Origin: Pseudomonas salomonii
Lineage (GTDB): Bacteria > Pseudomonadota > Gammaproteobacteria > Pseudomonadales > Pseudomonadaceae
Assembly (NCBI RefSeq): GCF_900107155.1
Contig: NZ_FNOX01000012.1
Span: 154,201 to 218,200 of the forward strand
Length of the DNA stretch: 64,000 nucleotides
Direction of reading: 5' to 3'
Below, piece by piece: positions 35,778 to 43,326 of this stretch (the first letter of the stretch is position 1; every line of letters begins with the position of its first letter). A program made the translations under genes and the position numbers. The notes below the pieces were generated by a model, which had not been told where the DNA came from, made no database searches, and worked only from the letters and a program-made list of their open reading frames with translations.

Positions 35778-35819
35778 GGGAAATGCCCTGGTTCGTTGCG
35801 TTGCGCAAGTGTAGCCGGA

Positions 35820-36080
35820 TCAATTGTCACTGGGGCAACCGATGCCTTGTACCTGGTAGTCCAGCACGTGTTCGCGGTCCTGGGAGTCGAGGTATTTGAG
35901 TTGCGCCGGGACGATTCCGCATTGGCCGTAGGTGTCGGTGCTCGACAGCACTTTGGCCACGTCCAGGTGCACGAAGAAGCCGGTTTTGTCGTGGATCACG
36001 TTAGTGTCGGGGGCGGTGTCGGCAGCGAACGCGGAACCGGTGGCAAGCAAAGCGGCAAAGCCGAAAATAAACAGTTTCAT
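35820..36080 (-). CDS. DUF2790 small exported protein
   Basis: 86 residues from the ATG at 36080 (AAGAGAG upstream). A signal peptide (MKLFIFGFAALLATGSAFAA) is followed by a short domain with LDSQDREHVLDYQVQGIGC, the DUF2790 signature. The family is almost confined to Pseudomonas and often sits beside metal-responsive two-component systems. It lies 42 bp upstream of the regulator on the same strand, so it could be a target or a periplasmic accessory. Its function is unknown. Confidence 0.9.
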   Translation of the reverse strand: MKLFIFGFAALLATGSAFAADTAPDTNVIHDKTGFFVHLDVAKVLSSTDTYGQCGIVPAQLKYLDSQDREHVLDYQVQGIGCPSDN

Positions 36081-36190
36081 GGCAGTAGCTCTCTTTAAGG
36101 GTGGGCTGCCGGGGCTGGCAGTGAGTTCACAGTAACCAGGCACCCCAAACAGCCAACCAACAGGATGATGACAAGTTTGTAATGCGTGGC

Positions 36191-36961
36191 TTAAGGCTGG
36201 CGGCCGGACGCTTCAAGGATCAGGTCGGTGATTTCCTTGGCGTGGGACACCAGCGACAAGTGGCTCGACGGCAGTTCGATGGTGGTGGCGTTCATGCGCT
36301 TGGCCAGAAAACGCTCAAGGTCCGGGTTGATGGTCTGGTCATTGCTCGACACCGCGTACCAGGACGGTTTGGTGTGCCAGGCGGCATTCACCGTGCGGCC
36401 GCTGAACAGGGTCTTGGCGATCGGCTGTTGTACCGCGTACAGCTCCAGGGCTTTGGCGCGCGGCACGTCGGCGGCGAAGTACTTGAGGAAGGCGTCCTGG
36501 TTCAGCGTCAGGTAACCGTCGTGCTCGACGACACCGGCACGCACCGGCGTGCTGGGGTACTTGGCAGACAGGGCGACGAAGTCTTCGTTGGCGTCCGGTG
36601 CGCGGGCGGCCACATACACCAGTGAGCTGACCCTGGGGTTCGCCCCGGCATCGCTGACCACGGTGCCGGCGTAGGAGTGACCGACCAGCACGGTAGGGCC
36701 GTCCTGTTGGTCCAGCACGCGGTTGGTGGCAGCGACGTCATCGGCCACCGAAGTCAGTGGGTTCTGGACGGCGGTCACATGCAGCCCGGCGGCCTGCAGG
36801 CGCGTAATCACCTCGGACCAGCTCGAGCCGTCAGCCCAGGAGCCGTGCACCAGCACCACGTTGTTGGCCTTGACCGGCGCGACAGTGCCGGCCATGGCGG
36901 TGCCGGTGCCCAGCATCAACAGGCTGGCGGCGATCAGGCAGAGTTTGCTGGCAGTTTTCAT
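36191..36961 (-). CDS. Exported alpha/beta-hydrolase
   Basis: 256 residues from the ATG at 36961 (AAGGG upstream). A signal peptide of about 30 residues ends near AMAG. The lid-less alpha/beta core has VVLVHGSWADGSSW (oxyanion HG), the nucleophile Ser in VLVGHSYAGTV and a late His in LPSSHLSLVSHAKEI. It resembles the salicylate-esterase-like (plant MES-like) group common in Pseudomonas. The substrate is unknown. Monocistronic. Confidence 0.9.
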   Translation of the reverse strand: MKTASKLCLIAASLLMLGTGTAMAGTVAPVKANNVVLVHGSWADGSSWSEVITRLQAAGLHVTAVQNPLTSVADDVAATNRVLDQQDGPTVLVGHSYAGTVVSDAGANPRVSSLVYVAARAPDANEDFVALSAKYPSTPVRAGVVEHDGYLTLNQDAFLKYFAADVPRAKALELYAVQQPIAKTLFSGRTVNAAWHTKPSWYAVSSNDQTINPDLERFLAKRMNATTIELPSSHLSLVSHAKEITDLILEASGRQP

Positions 36962-37182
36962 CGTGCGGCCCTTCATCATCAGTGGGAAGTTGTGTCACCC
37001 GGTGCGGGTGACTGACGACGCCACTGTATGAAGCGAGGGTGCTGACAACGCTTACAGGTTCATTACAAACCGGTAATCCAAACGCCAGGTCCGCCAGGTG
37101 CTACTGGCGTTTACAAGCGAGAAGGTGCCCCGTAGATTGCATCGGGCCGATTATTTGTTACCGCCTATGAGGAAGCCACGCA

Positions 37183-37860
37183 GTGTCCATCCGAGGTTCA
37201 GTTGTGTTTAACCAGCGTTACCGCGCCTTCCTGTTCGATATGGACGGTACCTTGCTCAACTCCATTGCCGCCGCCGAGCGTGTGTGGAGCATCTGGGCTG
37301 AACGCCACGGTCTGGAGGTGGCGGCGTTCCTGACCACCATTCATGGCGCACGCGCCATTGACACCATTACCCGTCAGGCGCTGCCAGGTGTGGATCCCGA
37401 CGTTGAAGCGCAGTGGATTACCGAGGCGGAAATCAACGATGTCGAGGGCGTGGTGGCGATTCCCGGTGCTGTCGAGTTTCTCAATAGCGTGCCCGGTGAT
37501 CAATGGGCACTGGTCACGTCTGCGCCCAAGGAGCTGGCGTTACGTCGCCTGGCAGCGGCAGGTATCGCGCCCCCAGTTGTGCTGGTAACGGCCGAGGACG
37601 TTGCCAGCGGCAAGCCGGATCCTGCTTGTTACGTGTTGGGCGCCCAGCGTCTGGGTGTGCCGGTGCAGGATTGCCTGGTGTTCGAAGACGCTGCGGTGGG
37701 GATTCGTGCCGGGGAGGCGGCCGGCGCGGATGTGCTGGTCGTCACCGCTACACACCTGACGCCGATCGCCACGGCGCATGCCTGCATTAACGACTATCAG
37801 CGGCTGCAGGTTCTGCGCGACTCTGAGGGCACGTTGCGCTTGCAGCGTCTGGAAGGCTGA
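37183..37860 (+). CDS. HAD-superfamily sugar-phosphate phosphatase-like protein
   Basis: 225 residues from a GTG at 37183 with GAGGAAG seven bases upstream. A second GTG at 37204 also has GAGG at good spacing and would give a more typical N-terminus. Motif I FLFDMDGTLLNS (nucleophile and acid Asp), motif II LVTSAPK, motif III Lys in GKPDPACYVLGAQRL and motif IV LVFEDAAVGIRAGEAAG are complete, with a helical cap like that of 2-deoxyglucose-6-phosphate phosphatases. The substrate is unknown. Confidence 0.93.
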   Translation: MSIRGSVVFNQRYRAFLFDMDGTLLNSIAAAERVWSIWAERHGLEVAAFLTTIHGARAIDTITRQALPGVDPDVEAQWITEAEINDVEGVVAIPGAVEFLNSVPGDQWALVTSAPKELALRRLAAAGIAPPVVLVTAEDVASGKPDPACYVLGAQRLGVPVQDCLVFEDAAVGIRAGEAAGADVLVVTATHLTPIATAHACINDYQRLQVLRDSEGTLRLQRLEG

Positions 37861-37866
37861 AACGAA

Positions 37867-37896
37867 AAAGCCGAGCCCGTTATCGGTCTCGGCTTT
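37867..37896. terminator. Bidirectional terminator
   Basis: AAAGCCGAG and CTCGGCTTT form the ends of a hairpin centred near 37881. It serves the HAD gene from the left and overlaps the last codons of the convergent small gene. Confidence 0.75.
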
Positions 37897-38176
37897 GTGA
37901 GCAGGAAGGGGAGTGGGGTGGCGCCTGCAGTCGGCTGCTCTTCATGCCTTGGCGCGATAGCACCATTTCCCTGAGGATTTCATTGGCAAGCCGGGCAATC
38001 GCCTCGGGGCCACGGTAGTGCGCGCGCACGATGCCGGTAATCGCAAAATGGTCGGTTTCCGGGCCACTCAGGATGGCGGAAAGGGTGCCGTCAGCGTGTA
38101 ACGTGCAGGTGACCGCATAGCTGGGCAAACGCGCCGCCAGGGCCGCTTCGATTTGAGATTTGCTCAGGGTATCCAT
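37880..38176 (-). CDS. Small protein, possibly DUF1652-like
   Basis: 98 residues from the ATG at 38176, with GAAAGG about 11 bases upstream. A TTG at 38185 is also in frame. The fold-like pattern YAVTCTLHADGTLSAILS, then AITGIVRAHYRGPEAIARLANEILREM, resembles the short Pseudomonas DUF1652 proteins, but I hold that name loosely. No signal or membrane segment. Function unknown. Confidence 0.6.
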   Translation of the reverse strand: MDTLSKSQIEAALAARLPSYAVTCTLHADGTLSAILSGPETDHFAITGIVRAHYRGPEAIARLANEILREMVLSRQGMKSSRLQAPPHSPSCSQSRDR

Positions 38177-38270
38177 CTGCGTCAACGCCTTTCAGAAACC
38201 GTGCAAGCCCAAGCATAGATCCTGCCGCCGACCTGTAAATACCGGCAATCTGATAGCAGATTCGCGGCCA

Positions 38271-38534
38271 TCAACGTGCGGTTTTCGGATGCTCGCGTTG
38301 CGCGGCACGCTGGCATAATTTGCGCAAAATGGCTTTCTGGATAGGTTGCAGGCAGAACACGAACAGGTAACCGCACAAGAAGAGTGTAAGTTCCATCGAC
38401 GAACGCTTGCCGGGGTCACTGACTGTTTCGATCTCGAACTTCACGCCATATCCCAGCACCACGAAGGCCAGCCCAATCAGCAGGGCAATCCCCCAGGACT
38501 TGGAGACAAGCGGTTGTTTTGCAATCGGCCTCAT
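38271..38534 (-). CDS. Small two-span membrane protein
   Basis: 87 residues from an ATG with AGGAG at ideal spacing. Two hydrophobic segments (ALLIGLAFVVLGYGV and LTLFLCGYLFVFCLQ) separated by a short polar loop, with a basic C-terminus. I do not recognise a family. The ribosome site and codon use make it a likely real gene. Confidence 0.7.
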   Translation of the reverse strand: MRPIAKQPLVSKSWGIALLIGLAFVVLGYGVKFEIETVSDPGKRSSMELTLFLCGYLFVFCLQPIQKAILRKLCQRAAQREHPKTAR

Positions 38535-38743
38535 CGACGTGCTCCTGAACGCACACTGATGGTAGGGTTATAGTCAGTGGATTCGGCCGCGAATTACGCA
38601 ACAAGTTCCAGTCGCCAAGACGGTTTCATCTTGCAGCGTAGCTGAAAGCACAGAGCGCGCCGGTCATACAGGAACCGCGAGCGTGAGGAAGGGTTTTCGC
38701 CAGCCATCACAGTGAACGAAAAGGCTGGCTACTGAGTGAAGCG

Positions 38744-38938
38744 TCAAGGAGTCTGGTTTTTGTCCGGAGCGGTCAGGCCAGCCTGAATGCGCTGGTAGAT
38801 CTCCTCGCGATGCACGGCAACATCCTTGGGGGCGTTGATGCCGATTCGTACTTGCTGGCCGCTGACGCCCAGGATGGTGATCGTAATGTCATCACCGATG
38901 TTTATGCTTTCACCAACTTTGCGGGTGAGTATCAGCAT
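38744..38938 (-). CDS. csrA: CsrA/RsmE carbon storage regulator
   Basis: 64 residues. MLILTRKVGESINIGDDITI is the CsrA N-terminus, and the RNA-contact segment VAVHREEIYQRI with Arg44 is intact. The protein binds GGA motifs in mRNA leaders and is antagonised by sRNAs such as RsmX/Y/Z. The short C-terminus (GLTAPDKNQTP) is like the RsmE paralogue of fluorescent pseudomonads. Its own ribosome site, CAAGGAGAAG, contains an ANGGA motif, so self-repression is plausible. Confidence 0.93.
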   Translation of the reverse strand: MLILTRKVGESINIGDDITITILGVSGQQVRIGINAPKDVAVHREEIYQRIQAGLTAPDKNQTP

Positions 38939-39185
38939 GGACTTCTCCTTGATTACTTTTAAGGACACATGTTTCAGACAGGGCAGGTGTCGGATGTGTG
39001 TAGCTTACTGCTAAGCGCTTCCCTGTGACTGCCTCTTTTAGGACGCATAGAGGCGACATTAATTCCCATGGCGGCATCATACAGGTCTGCGATACATCAT
39101 TCGCATTGTTTAAGCCAACGTTTATGACGGCCAGAATAGACAGTGAATGATAAAGTTGCCTCTTTATCCTTAAAGGAGCAGGGCA

Positions 39186-39566
39186 GTGCGTAAAGTAGCG
39201 ATGGCAATTGCGGTGTTGGCGTTGGCCGGTTGCGGGGAAGGTAAACCGGTCGACGCTCCCAAGGCCAAGCCTGCCGTGACCGAAAGCCAGCCACAAACCG
39301 GGGCGATTGCCGCTCAGGAATGGGACGTGTGGGTAGGCCCGCCGGGCCATAAGCTGCAAGCAATCACCGACCTGACCGCCTGGTTGCTCGAACATGGTTT
39401 CAATTTTTATATCGTCAAAACAGACGGCAAGGACGAGGTGTATCTAGGCCCGTTCGCGAGCAAGGCCGAGGCTGAAGCCAAGCAGGCGCTGCTGACCGAA
39501 AAGCTCGCACGTGCCAAGAAAAACGATACCGAATCCGAGGTTATCGAGCACAAGGCTGCGCAATAA
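39186..39566 (+). CDS. SPOR-domain lipoprotein
   Basis: 126 residues from a GTG with AAGGAG seven bases upstream. A short signal with lipobox LAGC (Cys16) predicts a lipid anchor. A Pro/Ala/Lys linker leads to a C-terminal SPOR-like domain (WDVWVGPPGHKLQAITDL ... KDEVYLGPFASKAEAEA). SPOR domains bind glycan strands lacking stem peptides at the septum. No partner gene is adjacent. Confidence 0.85.
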   Translation: MRKVAMAIAVLALAGCGEGKPVDAPKAKPAVTESQPQTGAIAAQEWDVWVGPPGHKLQAITDLTAWLLEHGFNFYIVKTDGKDEVYLGPFASKAEAEAKQALLTEKLARAKKNDTESEVIEHKAAQ

Positions 39567-39597
39567 CAGGCAGAGTGGGCGGCAACCCCGCCCACGC

Positions 39598-40287
39598 TTA
39601 ACCGCAGGTCTTAAGGTTCACCGGGCCGACAAATTCGTTACCGCGCCCCATCACGCACGCCACAGTCTGGTTGCGCTGGCGCTCCCAGGGTTGCACCGGG
39701 TAGGTCTTGTTCCAGGCTTCATACAACTGGCGGTCCTGTTTTGACAGGCGCAAGCCGTATTGTTTGCTCATGTAAAAATACGTTCGGGCGATCATTCCGC
39801 GAATAGACGGGCGCGGCATGACTTTTTTGGCCTTGAAATCTACCTGGGTCAGGCATGAACCGTACTGCCCACGTTGCGCCGGCAGCCAGCCGAAACTGAA
39901 GTTGTTACGGTCGCCATTGACCTCGCCAATGCTCGGCACCAGGTTGTGCAGGTCGGCCTCGGCGCGCTTGAACACATCATCATGACGCGTGCAGTTTTTG
40001 CGCCCGCCGGCTTGCCAGCACTGGCGTTGATGGCCGATCTGCCAGGCCGGGACGATATGTTCCCATTCGATGCGTGCGGCCCGGTTGGCATTTTTGCGCG
40101 GTACGTAACCGCAGGCTTTCAAATCCACGCGGTTACCGGTGTATTTGCAGCCACAGTAGAACTCCGTGGATTGCGGGGCGTAGAGCTTCCAGGCGACTTT
40201 CTTGGCCTCGCTGAAGGTTCGAGGCGCCTGGGCGTTGGCGGTAACGGCAAAAAACAGGCAAAAAACAGCAATAAAACGGCCACTCAT
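39598..40287 (-). CDS. endA: Endonuclease I (EndA) family exported nuclease
   Basis: 229 residues from the ATG at 40287. Signal peptide MSGRFIAVFCLFFAVTANAQA, then the EndA/NucM fold with the beta-beta-alpha-metal motif IEWEHIVPAWQIG and DLHNLVPSIGEVNGDRNNF (catalytic His and metal-binding Asn). Multiple Cys residues (YCGCKYTG, RQCW, KNCTRHD) suggest disulfides in the periplasm. It degrades DNA without sequence preference. It lies 4 bp after the DUF1654 gene, so the two are cotranscribed. Confidence 0.94.
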   Translation of the reverse strand: MSGRFIAVFCLFFAVTANAQAPRTFSEAKKVAWKLYAPQSTEFYCGCKYTGNRVDLKACGYVPRKNANRAARIEWEHIVPAWQIGHQRQCWQAGGRKNCTRHDDVFKRAEADLHNLVPSIGEVNGDRNNFSFGWLPAQRGQYGSCLTQVDFKAKKVMPRPSIRGMIARTYFYMSKQYGLRLSKQDRQLYEAWNKTYPVQPWERQRNQTVACVMGRGNEFVGPVNLKTCG

Positions 40288-40291
40288 TGAA

Positions 40292-40540
40292 TCAATCTTC
40301 CTTCGGCACAACCCAGAAAATCTGCACGCCGCCGTCATCCCGGTAGGCGAGGGTGACGTTGTCGTTCTCCGCAATCTCCTCCAGCAAGCGCGCCCATTCC
40401 TCCTCAGGCTCATCCGGCAAGCGGAAGATCAAGGCTGCCTTGGCTTTCTGGGCATTGGTCGAATTGATGATTTTTTGCACGCGAACGGCAAGGCGTGCGT
40501 ACGCGTCAGGGGTTGGCGCTGCAGAAGAGGACGTTGCCAC
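40292..40540 (-). CDS. DUF1654 protein, coupled to endA
   Basis: 82 residues from a GTG at 40540, chosen because AAGGAAT lies just upstream. An ATG at 40570 would add ten residues. A short helical protein with YARLAVRVQKIINSTNAQKA and the DUF1654 end DDGGVQIFWVVP. No signal peptide. DUF1654 occurs mainly in Pseudomonas and its phages. Being 4 bp upstream of endA, it is probably a cytosolic partner or regulator of the nuclease (inference). Confidence 0.85.
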   Translation of the reverse strand: MATSSSAAPTPDAYARLAVRVQKIINSTNAQKAKAALIFRLPDEPEEEWARLLEEIAENDNVTLAYRDDGGVQIFWVVPKED

Positions 40541-40684
40541 GGAGTATTCCTTAGTGTGCTGTACGGGCATACAGTATTTAACTGTTACGATTTTCGCAAC
40601 TGCTTAAAATTCAGGAGGTTTGTCTGGCAGCGTTTTCAGCGAGGTGATTGAGCGCGGGGAGTTGTATCGAGGTGTAAGAGCAAA

Positions 40685-40712
40685 GGTAGAAGCGGGTGAA
40701 CCCGCCTCTACC
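40685..40712 (-). terminator. Probable terminator of the asparaginase gene
   Basis: GGTAGAAGCGGG and CCCGCCTCTACC form a 12-bp stem with one mismatch and a TGAA loop, 15 bp past the stop. The T-run on the minus strand is weak. Confidence 0.55.
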
Positions 40713-40726
40713 CGTGTTACCGGGGA

Positions 40727-41815
40727 TCAGTATTCCCAGAACATCCGTTGCAGCTCTTTGCTGTCCTGGGTCTTGGTCAGGGCAACCATCGCCAGAATCC
40801 GGGCTTTTTGTGGGTTCAGATCATGTGCGGCGACCCAGTCGTACTTGTCGTCAGGCTGTTCGGCATTGCGCAGAACGAAACCGCCGGCATTCACGTGGGA
40901 AGAACGAATGATCTGCACGCCTTGCTTGCGCAGTTCCTGCAGGGCCGGCACGACCTTGGAAGACACCGAACCATTGCCGGTACCGGCATGGATGATGGCT
41001 TTGGCACCGGCCTGGGCCAGGGCTTTGACCGCGCTGTCGCTCACGTTGCCGTAACCGTAGGCGATTTCCACATCCGGCAGGCTCTTGATGGTCTTGATGT
41101 CGAATTCGGAATCCATGGTGTGACGCTTGGCAGGCAAGCGGAACCAGTAGGATTTGCCTTCAACCACCATGCCCAGCGGGCCCCATGGGCTCTTGAACGC
41201 TTCAGTCTTGATGTTGATCATTTTGCTGACGTCGCGACCCGATTGGATCTCGTCGTTCATGGTCACCAGCACGCCCTTGCCGCGCGCGTCTTTGCTGCCG
41301 GCAACGGCCACGGCGTTGTACAGGTTGAGCATGCCGTCCGCCGACATGGCGGTGCCTGGGCGCATGGAACCGACCACCACGATTGGCTTGTCGGTTTTTT
41401 CCACCAGGTTGAGGAAGTAAGCGGTTTCTTCCAGGGTGTCGGTGCCGTGGGTGATCACGATACCGTCCACGTCCTTGCTGTCGGCCAGCTCGGCAACGCG
41501 GCGGCCCAGCTGCAGCAGATTTTCGTTGTTGATGCTTTCGGACGCAATTTGCATCACTTGTTCGCCGCGTACGTTGGCGATCTGACTAAGCTCAGGAACG
41601 CCGGCGATCAGTTGTTCGATGCCGACTTTGGCCGCCTGGTACGTGGCACTGTTGGCCGCACTGGCGCCGGCGCCAGCAATGGTGCCGCCGGTGGCGAGGA
41701 TTACCACATTGGACAGTTTGGTCTTGGTTTCAACTTCCTTTGCCTGGGCGGCAACGGGGAACAGCAGCAGGAGGGCGAGGGCGCCCGGAACAAAAGTCTT
41801 CAGTGCAGATTTCAT
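40727..41815 (-). CDS. ansB: Periplasmic glutaminase-asparaginase (type II)
   Basis: 362 residues with a signal peptide (MKSALKTFVPGALALLLLFP, cleaved near AQA). The first catalytic Thr is in ILATGGTIAGAG, the second Thr-Asp pair in VITHGTDTLEETAYFL, and the Lys in the ARGKGVLVTMNDEI segment. It hydrolyses asparagine and glutamine to aspartate and glutamate in the periplasm, a strong scavenging enzyme in Pseudomonas. Monocistronic, divergent from the ribose operon across about 490 bp. Confidence 0.96.
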   Translation of the reverse strand: MKSALKTFVPGALALLLLFPVAAQAKEVETKTKLSNVVILATGGTIAGAGASAANSATYQAAKVGIEQLIAGVPELSQIANVRGEQVMQIASESINNENLLQLGRRVAELADSKDVDGIVITHGTDTLEETAYFLNLVEKTDKPIVVVGSMRPGTAMSADGMLNLYNAVAVAGSKDARGKGVLVTMNDEIQSGRDVSKMINIKTEAFKSPWGPLGMVVEGKSYWFRLPAKRHTMDSEFDIKTIKSLPDVEIAYGYGNVSDSAVKALAQAGAKAIIHAGTGNGSVSSKVVPALQELRKQGVQIIRSSHVNAGGFVLRNAEQPDDKYDWVAAHDLNPQKARILAMVALTKTQDSKELQRMFWEY

Positions 41816-42309
41816 TATTTTTCTCTCTGGTTTTTGATGAGTGCTGTAGCAGGTTCATCGAGAACACCCGGGCCGTTCTGAATGCCACGAGGTGCTTGGA
41901 AAGAGCAGGATTTGTACCAAGCCCATGATGTTCGCGGTCATAAATTAACGTGTTGATTTAAAACAACTTATATTGAATTTTAATCTGGGTGGGCGACATG
42001 CTCGTCCGGCATTCCGAACAGCAGGGTGGTATTGCGTTCGGTTGTCCGAAAACCCTGATGGAATATCAACGGTGAGTGTGTGACTTGGGCGCCATAGCCT
42101 GTCGTTTTAGACAAGGACGGGGAGAGGCTGAGGTTTAATCCTGCGACCCGCAGGGTGTAAGGGAAACTAAAGGAGCGTCTGGATGAAAGACGCTTTTCAC
42201 CCGTTGACAAATCTCGACAAGGTTCTCATAGTTTGAACAACGCAAACGTTTGCGAGATGTTTCACAGTGCAAGCGTTGCTCACAATAATCATAAGATCGG
42301 AGTGAACCC
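41816..42309. other. Divergent control region between ansB and rbsB
   Basis: 494 bp without a convincing gene. The right third carries the rbs promoter and operator described separately. The left part should hold the ansB promoter. An AT-rich stretch around 41940-41990 is the likeliest place, but no clear boxes can be named. Confidence 0.6.
42204..42279 (+). promoter_or_regulatory. rbs promoter with RbsR-type operators
   Basis: TTGACA at 42204-42209 and CATAGT at 42227-42232 are 17 bases apart. At the expected start lies a perfect 14-bp palindrome, CGCAAACGTTTGCG (42241-42254), typical of LacI/RbsR operators with a central CG. A second, shorter symmetric site, GCAAGCGTTGC, lies at 42269-42279. 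RbsR, encoded four genes downstream, is the natural ligand-controlled repressor. Confidence 0.8.
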
Positions 42310-43269
42310 ATGAAGCTGCCATTTGCTGGACGTCTTCTTGCTGTCGCTGTGCTTGCCGCCGCATCCGCTGCTCTGCCCCTTTCCTCTGCCTTTGCCGATG
42401 ACGCCGCCGCCAAACCCAAGGTCGGCCTGGTGATGAAGTCCCTGGCCAACGAATTTTTCGTGACCATGCAGGACGGCGCCAAGACTTATCAGAAAGAACA
42501 CGCTGCCGATTTCGACATGATCACCAACGGGATCAAGAACGAAACCGACACCAGCGCGCAGATCGATATCGTCAACCAGATGATCCTCGCCAAAGTAAAC
42601 GCCATCGTGATCGCTCCGGCTGATTCCAAGGCGCTGGTCACCGTGTTGAAAAAGGCCTCCGATAAAGGCATCAAAATCGTCAACATCGATAACCGCCTGG
42701 ATGTCGACGTGCTGAAAAGCAAATCCTTGAATATCCCCTTCGTAGGCCCTGACAACCGCAAGGGCGCGCGCCTGGTCGGTGAAGAACTGGCCAAGCACCT
42801 CACCAAGGGTGATGAAGTTGCCATCATCGAAGGCGTATCCACCACCACCAACGCCCAGCAACGCACCGCGGGGTTCAAGGATGCGATGGATGCCGCTGGC
42901 ATGAAAATCGTGTCTACCCAGTCCGGTGAGTGGGAAATCGACAAGGGCAACTCGATTGCCGCGGCGATGCTCCAGGCAAACCCGAACATCAAGGCACTGC
43001 TGGCCGGTAACGACAACATGGCACTGGGCGCCGTCTCCGCCGTGCGTGGCGCAGGCAAGGCAGGCAAAGTACTGGTTGTAGGCTATGACAACATTGAAGC
43101 TATCAAGCCGATGCTGCAAGACGGCCGTGTACTCGCAACGGCCGACCAGGCTGCTGCCCAGCAAGCGGTGTTCGGTATCCAGAACGCGCTGAAGCTGATC
43201 AAGGGTGAAAAAGTCGACGCGGTTGACGGCATGATCGAAACCCCGGTCGAACTCGTCCTCAAGAAGTAA
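42310..43269 (+). CDS. rbsB: Ribose ABC transporter substrate-binding protein
   Basis: 319 residues with a signal peptide ending near AFADDA. A two-lobe sugar-binding fold with KVGLVMKSLANEFFVTMQDGA, DNRLDVD and VVGYDNIEAIKPMLQDG (ribose-contact Asp/Asn). It captures ribose in the periplasm for RbsAC. It is the first gene of the operon and is followed by a stable hairpin, which usually keeps its mRNA more abundant than that of the membrane parts. Confidence 0.95.
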   Translation: MKLPFAGRLLAVAVLAAASAALPLSSAFADDAAAKPKVGLVMKSLANEFFVTMQDGAKTYQKEHAADFDMITNGIKNETDTSAQIDIVNQMILAKVNAIVIAPADSKALVTVLKKASDKGIKIVNIDNRLDVDVLKSKSLNIPFVGPDNRKGARLVGEELAKHLTKGDEVAIIEGVSTTTNAQQRTAGFKDAMDAAGMKIVSTQSGEWEIDKGNSIAAAMLQANPNIKALLAGNDNMALGAVSAVRGAGKAGKVLVVGYDNIEAIKPMLQDGRVLATADQAAAQQAVFGIQNALKLIKGEKVDAVDGMIETPVELVLKK

Positions 43270-43287
43270 TCCTGGCAGCACCCAACA

Positions 43288-43312
43288 GCGCCCGCTCGTC
43301 CTGAGCGGGCGC
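43288..43312 (+). terminator. Stable hairpin between rbsB and rbsA
   Basis: GCGCCCGCTC and GAGCGGGCGC form a perfect 10-bp stem with a 5-base loop and no T-run. It is more likely a 3'-protecting mRNA structure or attenuator than a full terminator. Confidence 0.7.
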
Positions 43313-43326
43313 CTGGAGATTTTCCT

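Noticed and set aside
41980..42210. 76-residue minus-strand frame in the ansB-rbsB gap
   Set aside because: No good ribosome site, crosses the rbs promoter region, no family resemblance.
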